A DNA stretch of 64,000 nt, taken from Actinomycetes bacterium (GTDB lineage Bacteria; Actinomycetota; Coriobacteriia; Coriobacteriales; UBA8131). Position 1 is the first letter of the stretch, and the number at the start of each line of letters is the position of its first letter. The notes beneath the pieces are model-generated. The model had not been told where the DNA came from and searched no databases. It saw nothing but the letters and a program-made list of their open reading frames with translations. The position numbers and the translations under genes are program-made. This document shows positions 37,347 to 45,655 of this stretch, one piece after another. Location of the stretch: NCBI GenBank assembly GCA_009787085.1, contig WRGR01000046.1, positions 155,746-219,745 on the forward strand. The letters run 5' to 3'.

Positions 37347-39139
37347 ACTGCGACCTTTGCCTCTGGGGAGCCATGACCACTGCCGCCGCCGCCGCCGCTG
37401 CCGCCGCTGCCGCCGCTGCCGCTGCCGCCGCCGCTGCCGCCGTTGCCGCCGCCGCTGCCATTGCCGCCGCCGCTGCCATGACCGCCGCCGCCGCCGCTGC
37501 CGCCGCCGCTGCCGCCGCCGCTGCCGCCGTTGCCGCCTTCACCCCCAGTGCCAGTGATGGCCGAACGCCTGCTTAGCGAGGTGAAAATACCAATTACAGA
37601 GAGTACGATGAAGACAATGAAGGCCAGCCTGGAAACATGTGCTATCTCAGCAGGAGAAGTTTCAGCTATGGGTATGCTGCCCAAGTTGACACTAACGATG
37701 ATGGCGATGATGGCCATACTGATCAGCTGACCAATATTGCGCATAGTAGCTACAAAGCTGACTGCAGTACCGGAGTCTTCCCGAGGCACGAAACTCATGA
37801 TGGCGTTCATGTTGGGGGAAGAGAAGATCGCAAAACCAACACCGATCACCACCAGCCCTAGGAACACACACCAAAGTGGGGTCTGCTCGCTGGCGAAAGC
37901 CAAGATGACCAAAGCCAAGCCACAGATACCCATGCCCAAGGAGGCCAGTTTGAACGGCGAATACTTGTCGGAAAGGCGACCGGTGATCGGCGAGAGCACC
38001 GCTTGGATCACCGGTGCGGTAATCAAGACGAGGCCAGAGATGGCCGGACTCATCCCCATCACCCGTTGCAAATAGATGGAGAGCAGATAGCTGACCGCAA
38101 AGGTAGCACCATAGTTTAGAAGTGCCGAGAAGCTGGAGAGCATGAAGTTGGGGTTATGCCTAAACAGCGCCGGTTTTAACAAGGGCATGCGTGCCCGATT
38201 CTCGTAAAGAATGAAAGCCGCGATCAATGCCAAGCCAATAGCAGCCGCAACATAGCCGATCAAAGTGGGCATGTCGTTCAACCCGAAGGCCAACAAGGCT
38301 ATGGCCACCAGGTAGAGCAAACAGCCGGGCAGGTCAAGCAGCCGGTACAGCTTGCCTTCCGGCCGTGGTTTGGAGTTGGGCGGCAAAGCAATAAGGCCGA
38401 TAATAGCCGTGACCGCCGACCATACCGTGACGAAGACGAACACCGAACGCCAGCCGAAATAGTGGGTAAACAGGCCTCCGAGCACCGGACCTGTGGCTAA
38501 GCCGACATAAACCGCAGACACCGACATACCCAGCACTCGGCCACGCACCTGCGGCGGGAAGGCATCGGTAAGCACGGCTTGACTGGTGGAGAAGATGCAG
38601 GCACCACCAATGCCCTGAATGACGCGCAGAGCGATCAGCCAGGCAAAGCTGGGGCAGAATATGATCGCCGCCGAAGATGCGGTAAAGATAACGAAACCGC
38701 AAACCAGTAGCGCTCGGCGGCTGGTCAAATCGCCCAAGCGGCCAAGGGGTAAAGCCAGCGAGACGCTGCAAAGGATAAAAGCGTTGATCATCCAGCCCAA
38801 GGCACTGGCCGAAGTGTGGAACTCCGCACCGATGGTCGGAGCAGAAACGTTCAACACGCTGACCACGAAGGGCGGCAGGAAGTTAGAGAGAATGGCCACC
38901 AGCAGCACACCGAAACTGCCAGCCGGCATCGTCGGCTTAGCCGGTGCGGCAGCCGCCGGCTGGCCCGGTGCGGCAGCCGCCGGCTGGCCTACACCAGCAG
39001 CGGCCTGACCTGCAACAGCGGCGGGCTTGGCCGCGCTAACGGCAGCCGACAGCCTGCCCGGCCCCACAGCCAGCCTACTTGCAGCTACCGCCTTGCTAGG
39101 CATTTCCAGTTCAGATATCTTGGGCCTTATTTTCTCCAT
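37343..39139 (-). CDS. MFS transporter (DHA2-like) with Gly/Ser-rich tail
   Basis: A 598-aa membrane protein. An Ala/Pro-rich N-terminal stretch (about 75 residues with GQPAAAAP units) precedes about 14 hydrophobic segments typical of DHA2 drug/proton antiporters; the motif LGRLGDLTSRR is the MFS loop 2-3 signature. The last 60 residues are almost only Gly and Ser. They are encoded by GCC-type triplet repeats at 37375-37545. Substrate unknown; position downstream of a cobalamin-riboswitch operon suggests a linked metabolite. ATG 39139 was preferred; a GTG at 39157 is possible. Stop overlaps the FHA gene start. Confidence 0.88.
   Translation of the reverse strand: MEKIRPKISELEMPSKAVAASRLAVGPGRLSAAVSAAKPAAVAGQAAAGVGQPAAAAPGQPAAAAPAKPTMPAGSFGVLLVAILSNFLPPFVVSVLNVSAPTIGAEFHTSASALGWMINAFILCSVSLALPLGRLGDLTSRRALLVCGFVIFTASSAAIIFCPSFAWLIALRVIQGIGGACIFSTSQAVLTDAFPPQVRGRVLGMSVSAVYVGLATGPVLGGLFTHYFGWRSVFVFVTVWSAVTAIIGLIALPPNSKPRPEGKLYRLLDLPGCLLYLVAIALLAFGLNDMPTLIGYVAAAIGLALIAAFILYENRARMPLLKPALFRHNPNFMLSSFSALLNYGATFAVSYLLSIYLQRVMGMSPAISGLVLITAPVIQAVLSPITGRLSDKYSPFKLASLGMGICGLALVILAFASEQTPLWCVFLGLVVIGVGFAIFSSPNMNAIMSFVPREDSGTAVSFVATMRNIGQLISMAIIAIIVSVNLGSIPIAETSPAEIAHVSRLAFIVFIVLSVIGIFTSLSRRSAITGTGGEGGNGGSGGGSGGGSGGGGGHGSGGGNGSGGGNGGSGGGSGSGGSGGSGGGGGSGHGSPEAKVAV
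37375..37545. repeat. GCC/GCT triplet-repeat tract in coding sequence
   Basis: About 170 bp built from runs of GCCGCC, GCCGCT and GCCATT triplets, encoding the Gly/Ser tail of the MFS protein on the minus strand. Triplet slippage would change tail length without a frameshift. Confidence 0.85.
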
Positions 39140-39222
39140 CGCCCAATTGTAGAACACTTTCAGCAGTTATCGCCCGAGCAATAGGTATCCGGCCAGCGGC
39201 ATCTGCCGCCCTCGCTGGATAC

Positions 39223-39432
39223 TTACAACGCCTCCAGATCCCGCTCGACAATCCGCAGCTCCACAGCTCGCAAGCCCTTGATTTCACGAGCTTGCTCGGC
39301 AAAGGCCGGCAGCTTGTCCAAGCTGTCAAAAACACTGGCTTTGGAGAAGCCCACGACCCGAAAACTGCCAGCCTCGACTTTTATGTAACCGGCATCGCAC
39401 TTCAGGGCATAAAGCAGCGTAGCCTCGCTCAT
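39223..39432 (-). CDS. 69-aa hypothetical protein in the cobalamin-riboswitch operon
   Basis: A small soluble protein with no recognised family. Its ATG overlaps the stop of the TrpD-like gene (ATGA), so translation is coupled and the gene is very likely real. The sequence has a beta-strand-like start (YIKVEAGSFRVVGFS) and a helical middle (LDKLPAFAEQAREI), suggesting a small alpha/beta domain. It may be an accessory subunit of the preceding enzyme; this is inference. Confidence 0.7.
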   Translation of the reverse strand: MSEATLLYALKCDAGYIKVEAGSFRVVGFSKASVFDSLDKLPAFAEQAREIKGLRAVELRIVERDLEAL

Positions 39433-40619
39433 TGTTGCGCCCGTACCCAGTCTCTGAGCTTGTCCAGCGGCTGGTCGGTCTCCAACAGGTTGCGGGCACG
39501 CTCATAGCCAGCCTGAATGCTGGGCTGACGGCCGGCCAAGTAGAGGATCAAACCGGCGTTCAGGCAGGCGATATCGGTACGCTCCGATGTCTCCCGGCCA
39601 CCCAGCAACTCTTTCATCCGCTTGGCTTCAGCCATTCGGTCGCCCCCCATGCACAGGTCAGCGGCACGAGCCGGCTTTAAGCCGAACTCCTCTGGGCTAA
39701 TCTGATACTCGCAAATATGACCATCAGCAGACAGCTCGCAAATATAACTGCAGCCCATGGTGGAGGCCTCGTCGATGCCGCCGGTCATACCTGGTTCACC
39801 CTCGCCGTAGACCACCAAGGCTTGGGAGTAGCCGATCTCTCTCATGATCTCGGCAGTCGGAGCCAGAAGGTCACGGCTGTAAACGCCGCGGATGGCATAG
39901 CGGGGCAGAGCAGGATTAGCCAAGGAGGCGGCGATATTCAGCACAGTGCCAAAGGCGATCTGGCTCAGGATCCTACCCAACGCAGTTGGGTGCACCAGCG
40001 AGGACATGCCGTTGAAGATGCCGATGCCAGCGGTCTCGATGCTCTTTTTCACCACGTCTGGCGAGCACTCCACGTTCACCCCCAACTCCTCGATGATGTC
40101 CACAGTGCCACAGGCCGAGGTGATCGCCCGGGCACCGTGCTTGGCCATCGGCACGCCGTCAGCGGCAGCGATTATCGAGGCAGCGGTGCTGATGTTGAAG
40201 GTCTTCACGGCATCCATGCCAGTGCCGCAGTTCTCGACCAGAGGTTGATCGGTGTCAACATTGACCTTCACAGTGTCCAGTTCATAGATCGTTTGCCAAG
40301 CGGCGGCGATTTCCTCAGCTGTCTCCCCCTTGGCAGTGAGGGCGGCCAGGAAGGCCCCCTGTTGCATGTCACTTTGCCGGTTTTCGAGGATCTCCCGAAA
40401 ACAGGCGCTGGTCTCTTCGCGGCTCAGGTCGTGCTTGTTGATCAGCTTGGTGATGAAAGCACCGAATTCTTGGGGGCTCATCGCCGGTGCGTCGGACACG
40501 TCGGCCAGCCCTGCCAGCGGCATGGATGGACGGGCAGCGGTAATCGGACGGGCAGCGGCGGCCTTGGTGATGGCATCCAGATCGTTTGCTTGCTCGCGTA
40601 CTTGGGTGCTGTCGCTCAT
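39429..40619 (-). CDS. Anthranilate phosphoribosyltransferase-like protein (TrpD paralogue)
   Basis: A 396-aa member of the TrpD/nucleoside phosphorylase family, which transfers phosphoribosyl groups to an amine or base. The PRPP loop reads CGTGMD (residues 131-136, normally CGTGGD), followed by KTFNISTAA, KHGARAITSACG and GIDEAS. The N-terminus is about 50 residues longer than usual. In true TrpD the segment 'LG.RT.FN.LGPL.NP' carries the anthranilate-site arginine. Here it reads IAFGTVLNIAASLANP, with Gly224 at that place. There are no other trp genes around. The gene is coupled (ATGA) to the dehydrogenase upstream and lies behind a cobalamin riboswitch. The acceptor is therefore probably not anthranilate; a role linked to corrinoid metabolism is a hypothesis. 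Confidence 0.8.
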   Translation of the reverse strand: MSDSTQVREQANDLDAITKAAAARPITAARPSMPLAGLADVSDAPAMSPQEFGAFITKLINKHDLSREETSACFREILENRQSDMQQGAFLAALTAKGETAEEIAAAWQTIYELDTVKVNVDTDQPLVENCGTGMDAVKTFNISTAASIIAAADGVPMAKHGARAITSACGTVDIIEELGVNVECSPDVVKKSIETAGIGIFNGMSSLVHPTALGRILSQIAFGTVLNIAASLANPALPRYAIRGVYSRDLLAPTAEIMREIGYSQALVVYGEGEPGMTGGIDEASTMGCSYICELSADGHICEYQISPEEFGLKPARAADLCMGGDRMAEAKRMKELLGGRETSERTDIACLNAGLILYLAGRQPSIQAGYERARNLLETDQPLDKLRDWVRAQQ

Positions 40620-41695
40620 AGTTCTAACTCCTTTGGTGTCGGGTAAAAAAAGGTGAATACATGCTCAAAAGGATCAAGTGTAAACAAAACCTCGGGCAAC
40701 TCTGGCCACGAGATGTCTCGGGTAGGCAGATCAGCCATACCCACTTGGCCGGTAGCCAGCAGCTCCAAAGCCTCGCGGTCGTCAGTCGATGAGCAGCCAT
40801 AGGCACCAACCAGCGACAACTCGCGATAGTGAACGTGGTTCAGGGCGGAATTGCCGATGTCCGAGGCATCGGTGAGGCCGCTAAAAAAGCCGATCTGACC
40901 GCGTTTGGCAGCCACTTCCAAGCCCATCTGAAAGGCATCGTTGCCGGGGCAGCAAGGCAATACGACATCGGCACCGCGACCGTGGCTGAAGTCCATGATG
41001 GCGCTGGCAGTATTGTTGTCAAAGTCCAACGACAGATCGGCAAGCCGTGTGCTCAAAGCCCTGCGGGCGGCCATCGGCTCAACGATGACGATACGCTCAG
41101 CACCACGTACCCGGGCTAACTGGGAGGTAAGCACGCCCAAAGGACCGGCACCGAAAACCACCACAGTTTCTGCTTGCTGAAGCGACAGGCGCTTGAGCAT
41201 ATTCAGGCTACAGGCCAAAGGCTCAGCCAGGCTGGCAGTGCGCGAGTCCAAGCCCTCCGGCACCTTGTTCAAGATGCCGCTTTGTAGGATGTCGCCAGAC
41301 AAACTTAGCAGCTCAGAAAAGCCGCCATCCAAATGAAAGCCGATGATCTGCATCTTGTCGCAGAGATTGTCGATGCCGTGTTGGCAGTACTCGCAACTAC
41401 CACAGGCCACGCCGGGGAAGACCTGAACCCGCTCACCAACCTCAAAGCCTACAACTGCGCTGCCAACATCCAGCAGATGCCCGACAATCTCGTGTCCCAA
41501 GACACGGGGAAACACCAAGTCACGCTGCCCCATGTGGAAAGCCTTGCGGTCGGTGCGGCAAACCCCACAGACTTCCACGGCCAACAGTACGCCGTCGGGG
41601 GATGCAGCCGGAAACTCACGCTCGCCGATCGCCAGCGACCCGGGGCCAGCAAGTACAGCACATCTCGCCCGTCTGCCAGTTTGGGTTTTCTCCAA
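40616..41695 (-). CDS. Zinc-dependent dehydrogenase (MDR family)
   Basis: A 359-aa medium-chain dehydrogenase of the sorbitol/threonine dehydrogenase type. Catalytic zinc residues are in EVCGVCRTD (about residues 41-49) and LGHEIVGH. Structural zinc cysteines are in CGSCEYCQHGIDNLC, and the NAD(P) loop is VVFGAGPLGVLTSQLA. It oxidises an alcohol or reduces a carbonyl; substrate unknown. The TTG at 41695 was chosen because AAAGGAGG lies 8 nt upstream. Longer in-frame starts would run back through the terminator hairpin and riboswitch. It is the first gene of the riboswitch operon; its stop overlaps the TrpD-like start. Confidence 0.88.
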   Translation of the reverse strand: MEKTQTGRRARCAVLAGPGSLAIGEREFPAASPDGVLLAVEVCGVCRTDRKAFHMGQRDLVFPRVLGHEIVGHLLDVGSAVVGFEVGERVQVFPGVACGSCEYCQHGIDNLCDKMQIIGFHLDGGFSELLSLSGDILQSGILNKVPEGLDSRTASLAEPLACSLNMLKRLSLQQAETVVVFGAGPLGVLTSQLARVRGAERIVIVEPMAARRALSTRLADLSLDFDNNTASAIMDFSHGRGADVVLPCCPGNDAFQMGLEVAAKRGQIGFFSGLTDASDIGNSALNHVHYRELSLVGAYGCSSTDDREALELLATGQVGMADLPTRDISWPELPEVLFTLDPFEHVFTFFYPTPKELEL

Positions 41696-41712
41696 CCTGT
41701 GTCCTCCTTTCC

Positions 41713-41752
41713 AAAAAAAGAGAAACGTCCACATCAATACGATGTGGACGTT
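41713..41752 (-). terminator. Riboswitch expression-platform terminator
   Basis: On the minus strand a perfect 12-bp stem (AACGTCCACATC / GATGTGGACGTT, 41724-41752) with a 5-nt loop is followed within a few bases by seven U residues (41713-41719). It lies between the riboswitch aptamer and the ribosome-binding site of the dehydrogenase gene. That is the expected place for B12-induced premature termination. Confidence 0.9.
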
Positions 41753-41773
41753 CCAGATCCAACATAAACTACA

Positions 41774-41938
41774 TGACAGGCAGGTCTTCTGACTCAGTTC
41801 ATCGCCCACCGCACCTTCCCCCGAAACCGGAGTGGTTATTGCGAAGGCTCCCTTTCACAGCGCCGGGCACGTTCGGGATTCTCACCCGATTCCCTTTTAT
41901 CTCCAAAACCAAAACAACGCTTCCCGGAGATACCTGAC
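41774..41938 (-). ncRNA. Cobalamin riboswitch
   Basis: The minus strand has the class hallmarks in order: GGTATCTCCGGGAAGCG; the core GGGAATCGGGTGAGAATCC; then GTGCCCGGCGCTGTGAAAGG; and at the 3' side GAGTCAGAAGACCTGCCTG, the B12-box and closing-stem signature. It is followed at 41752 by an intrinsic terminator. It therefore should switch off the downstream operon when adenosyl- or other cobalamin is abundant. Confidence 0.95.
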
Positions 41939-42065
41939 ACGTTTTCATTGCATCTTAGTCCAGTAGCCTCGAGTTGTCAACCGCCGCCGCTGACGGGCGG
42001 GGCAAGCCGCTGACGGGCGGGGCAAAAAGCTCCTCACCAGCTTCTTTGCAGCCCCTTCGGTCAAG

Positions 42066-42923
42066 CTAACTCAAGTTCAGCCGCCGCTTCATGTAGTAGC
42101 GGGTTATCAGGTAAAAAGCTACTGCAAAAAGAACGCACTGAGCCATAGAGATGATAATGATGGCGAGTGTCACCTGATTGATGCCCGGCGCTATCGCCGA
42201 CATGGCAGCCCAACTGACAACACCTGAATCTGACATCGGAATGTCCATGTTCGCAGAGAGTATCGGGGCGCTTGGCAGCATTCCCACGTACATCATTATG
42301 AAACCGACAACTTGGATGGCGACATAGAAGACCACGTAGGCCAGCACACTGCCGCCGAGGCGGCTTTTGACCAAAGTCGGGCCGACAGCCATGGCCGCAT
42401 AGAACATCAAGATGCCGTACAACATGCCCAACAGCAGCATGATTATCATCGCTACCAGCCAGAATGTCGGTTGGAAGCCAGTAAGGATCAGCAAGTTCCA
42501 AAGGTTGGAAACAGCGTGCCAGATTTGATCGTTCACCCCAAAGGGGGTCACCACCACCACGATGCTGGCAATCACGATCAAGGCACTGGCGCATGACCAA
42601 ACCATACCACAGACCAGCTTGCCCAAAATATGCTGCTCAGTTGTGGCCGGCAGGGTGAGCCATAGATAGCCTTCAGCGCCGAGCATCCGATAAAAACGGA
42701 GAACGATCAGCACGGCAGTCACCACAAATACCGCGATTGCCACCAATACATAAGCGATCATGGTCAATCCCATTACCACTGAGGAATAAATTTCAGAATT
42801 GATAACATCCCTCGTTGCGACAAGCGCAGCGTTGATTCCCGCCAGCACCATCAACACCGCATAAAGCAGTACGAAAATCCGTGCGGTAGCCTTGAACTCA
42901 TACTTCAGAATCTTTCCTAGCAT
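42066..42923 (-). CDS. ABC transporter permease
   Basis: A 285-aa polytopic membrane protein with six or seven hydrophobic segments, of the type paired with GntR/YtrA-controlled ABC ATPases. No large soluble domain. It overlaps the ATPase gene by 7 bp and is the third gene of the GntR-ATPase-permease cassette. Substrate unknown; such cassettes often respond to cell-wall-active compounds. Confidence 0.85.
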   Translation of the reverse strand: MLGKILKYEFKATARIFVLLYAVLMVLAGINAALVATRDVINSEIYSSVVMGLTMIAYVLVAIAVFVVTAVLIVLRFYRMLGAEGYLWLTLPATTEQHILGKLVCGMVWSCASALIVIASIVVVVTPFGVNDQIWHAVSNLWNLLILTGFQPTFWLVAMIIMLLLGMLYGILMFYAAMAVGPTLVKSRLGGSVLAYVVFYVAIQVVGFIMMYVGMLPSAPILSANMDIPMSDSGVVSWAAMSAIAPGINQVTLAIIIISMAQCVLFAVAFYLITRYYMKRRLNLS

Positions 42924-43615
42924 CGGAATACCTCCCTGAACACCTCGTCCACACTTTTACCATACTGCTCGCGCAGACTATCGACGCTGGCCATGCGCTC
43001 CACGCGGCCGCCGAACAAGAAGACGACATCATCTAACACCCTCTCGATATCTGAGATCAAATGGGTACTGATGACCACGGTGCCTTGGTCGTTGTAGTTG
43101 TTGATGATCGTGTCTAGAATAAAGTCGCGGGCAGCCGGATCAACGCCGCCAATCGGCTCGTCGAGCAGGTAGAGTTGTGCTCTGCGACTCATAACCAAAG
43201 ACAGTTGTACCTTTTCTTGAGTGCCCTTGGAGAGGGTTCGGAAGGTCTTGTTGGTGTCGATACCCAGAGAGGCCATCATATCAGTGGCCTTAGCGCGATC
43301 GAAGTCTTGGTAGAAATCGGCAAACAGAGCCAAGCAGTCTCGCACCTTCATCCAATTATCGAAGTAAAGCTTGTCTGGCAAGTAGCTGACTAGGCTCTTA
43401 GTCTGATGGCTGGGCTGCATGCCGCAGACAAGCACTTCGCCTTCAGTCGGTGTCAGAAGCCCGCAGACCAGCTTGATCAGAGTGGTCTTGCCACTGCCGT
43501 TGGGGCCTAAAAGCCCGATGATATGCCCGGGCGCAAATGAAAAATTCACGTGCTCAAGGGCTGTGGCAGCACCAAAACGCTTGCACAGCTGCCGAGCCTC
43601 AAGTATGGTGCTCAT
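42917..43615 (-). CDS. ABC transporter ATP-binding protein
   Basis: A 232-aa ATPase. Walker A GPNGSGKTT, Q-loop in SYLPDKLY position, signature LSKGTQEKVQLSL (a variant of LSGGQ), Walker B LYLLDEPIGGVD and switch His in VVISTHLISD. It begins right after the GntR regulator's stop (TGAATG) with GGAGGTGAG upstream, and pairs with the permease that follows. Confidence 0.93.
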   Translation of the reverse strand: MSTILEARQLCKRFGAATALEHVNFSFAPGHIIGLLGPNGSGKTTLIKLVCGLLTPTEGEVLVCGMQPSHQTKSLVSYLPDKLYFDNWMKVRDCLALFADFYQDFDRAKATDMMASLGIDTNKTFRTLSKGTQEKVQLSLVMSRRAQLYLLDEPIGGVDPAARDFILDTIINNYNDQGTVVISTHLISDIERVLDDVVFLFGGRVERMASVDSLREQYGKSVDEVFREVFRC

Positions 43616-44002
43616 TCAACTCACCTCCGTTGGGTTTATGGGGGTCTTACGAGATGTCAGCATCTCAATCGCTAGCTGCGGCTCGATGCCCAAGCCCATC
43701 ATGCTCTGGAAAAAAGCATCGATATAGCTTGTCGCCATACGCTGCCTTAGCTCTGTGATCAGCTTCTCGTCACTGGTCACCGTTCTGCCACTGGTACGTT
43801 GGGTGTGCAGAAGCCCCTGAGCCTCCAACTCCGCCAATGCCTTTTGCATTGTGTTTGGATTCACCCCAGCCTCGACAGCCAATGCCCGGACACTGGGGAT
43901 CCCCGACCCTGGGGGATAAACTCCAGAGAGGATGCCCTTTTGGATAGTCTCCGAGATTTGGGCGCTAATAGAGCGGTCGTTGTCGAATTTCCATTTCAAC
44001 AC
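43616..44002 (-). CDS. GntR-family transcriptional regulator (YtrA type)
   Basis: A 128-aa protein. The N-terminal winged helix reads SAQISETIQKGILSGVYPPG and PSVRALAVEAGVNPNTMQKA, and the C-terminal dimerisation region is short (about 50 residues), typical of the YtrA subfamily. It probably represses its own operon with the ABC genes. TTGACTTTAGCTTAGTGTCAA upstream (about 44050) has TTGAC/GTCAA arms and could be its operator; this is inference. Confidence 0.92.
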   Translation of the reverse strand: MLKWKFDNDRSISAQISETIQKGILSGVYPPGSGIPSVRALAVEAGVNPNTMQKALAELEAQGLLHTQRTSGRTVTSDEKLITELRQRMATSYIDAFFQSMMGLGIEPQLAIEMLTSRKTPINPTEVS

Positions 44003-44198
44003 ACACCTCCTTATAGATCAAAGCGATTAAAACGACACAGGCCTGTTAGTTGACACTAAGCTAAAGTCAAGTTGGCTGCAACGGCTCAACTGGCCTTAAC
44101 TTTGTATCACTGTACTAAGTAATTAATATAATAATACAGAAGCTGAACGGCCGTCAAGCGGTGAAGGCTATGAATTTGCAGCAAAGCGACAAAATAGC

Positions 44199-44227
44199 GG
44201 CTGCCCCTGCTTGTGGCAAGGGCAGCC
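44199..44227 (-). terminator. Terminator of the secreted-protein gene
   Basis: GGCTGCCC / GGGGCAGCC arms form a stem of 8-9 bp with a 12-nt loop, read on the minus strand and followed by GCTATTTTG. It lies about 60 bp after the stop of the gene at 44286. Confidence 0.65.
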
Positions 44228-44285
44228 GGGTTTACCGCAGTGTGCTGGTCAGTGTGGTTCGGTCAGCACGGCTTAAGAAATCAGG

Positions 44286-45413
44286 TCACTGATAATAAGT
44301 ATCGTACTCAACTAGCGAGGCACTTCCCGACTGCCACCGCCAAACCGAGCTGCTGGCCGAATCGGTTGACCCGACAACTGCAACGACTCTATAGCAGATA
44401 CTGTCATACTTGCCCATCGCAAAGTCGTAGGTCAACTCATTCGTCGTGGCAACCTGTGCCCAACCAGAGCCACCACCAGTTGCTTTGAATATCTTGTAGG
44501 AAGTAGCCCCTGGATACGCAACCCAAGACAGCTTGGCCTGCGTAGCACTGGGTGCCGTGAGCGTCATGTTCGGGCCATAGCCTATGTTGAAGCTATAGGT
44601 TCCGCCTTGGCCGCCATATGAGTAAAACTTAACATAATAAGTGCCTTTTGCAAAGAAACCTCGGAGAGCCTTGCCCTGTTGCTCACTATCACAGATCTGA
44701 CCATCGCTGTCATAGATAGTGTAATACTTGCCCTTCAATTCCGCAGAAACCGCTGTCTTAATCAAAAGAGCAGTGTCATAGGGCACACTGAACTTATAGT
44801 AGTCTACACCATCAGTGTTGAAGTAAGTACAGTCTGCTCCTACGATGCTTTTGTAAGTCTTGTTTAGACTGACCGCCTTGGCCTTCTTTAGGCTGTTGTT
44901 GCTGCCGCCAACCGGTTCTTTGAGGTTGTCCGTCGCAGAAGCGAACGATGCCGTGATCTTTATGGGGTCAGCACTGAAGGCATAATTCAAAACACTAACA
45001 TAGTAGGTCCCTGCTGGCAGGTAGTACACCCTCTTTGAAGCTTTGTCATTCTCGATGAACATCTCCATGCAATATGCCCTGTTTTTGGTGGGCAACCAAG
45101 CCCAGAGATCCATGTCAGAACTCTTGCCCACTCCGGATAGCTTGATCGTCAGCTTGCCGGGATTTCTGAGTACGATCTTATAGAGCGACTCATAACGCGC
45201 TTTAGCCTTGACGGTGTAGGTCTTGTTGACCGCCAAGGTCTTGACCGTGTGCTTGACAACCTCCGATTTTTTCACATACGTGGCTGCCTGAGCCGACGTG
45301 GGTGTCGCACAGATGGCCAAAACGGCGAGCAACAGCGCCGTCACACCTAGGATGCAGACCTTCAATAACTTCCCCTGCGATCGATCAGTTGTACTTTCTG
45401 AAAACGTGCCCAT
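44286..45413 (-). CDS. Secreted protein with bacterial pre-peptidase-like domains
   Basis: A 375-aa exported protein. Signal peptide about residues 1-43 (ending SAQAATY). Two similar all-beta segments follow, each with the 'YYKF.V..' and 'G.YYV.....Y' pattern (GTYYVSVLNYAF, GTYYVKFYSYGG), like pre-peptidase C-terminal domains. A C-terminal fibronectin-III-like segment follows (KLSWVAYPGATSYKIFKAT). No anchor motif. Likely an extracellular or surface binding protein; exact function unknown. Confidence 0.75.
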   Translation of the reverse strand: MGTFSESTTDRSQGKLLKVCILGVTALLLAVLAICATPTSAQAATYVKKSEVVKHTVKTLAVNKTYTVKAKARYESLYKIVLRNPGKLTIKLSGVGKSSDMDLWAWLPTKNRAYCMEMFIENDKASKRVYYLPAGTYYVSVLNYAFSADPIKITASFASATDNLKEPVGGSNNSLKKAKAVSLNKTYKSIVGADCTYFNTDGVDYYKFSVPYDTALLIKTAVSAELKGKYYTIYDSDGQICDSEQQGKALRGFFAKGTYYVKFYSYGGQGGTYSFNIGYGPNMTLTAPSATQAKLSWVAYPGATSYKIFKATGGGSGWAQVATTNELTYDFAMGKYDSICYRVVAVVGSTDSASSSVWRWQSGSASLVEYDTYYQ

Positions 45414-45655
45414 AATTCCTCCAGTCCATATTCACAACTACGGCACTGCCGTTCTTTTCGGCAACACCTATAAACCTGCTCCGTATGGCACGGAACCTTG
45501 TCCCTGATTCAATCTGTGCTCTGGTACTTCCCCCCCGGAAGATACATACTGATCTTAGCATATGGTGATACGATACGCTGCTCACAGAAGTATATTTTGA
45601 TAAGCGTTGCTATGGGGATGCCCAATCCACAAAATCAAGAACTGGAATAGGGGCC

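Noticed and set aside
37373..37576. Long poly-Ala or Arg/Cys open frames on both strands of the GCC tract
   Set aside because: They are by-products of the triplet repeat; the MFS gene frame on the minus strand explains the sequence.
41696..41809. N-terminal extension of the zinc dehydrogenase back to 41809
   Set aside because: It would be translated from the terminator hairpin and riboswitch; TTG at 41695 has the ribosome-binding site.
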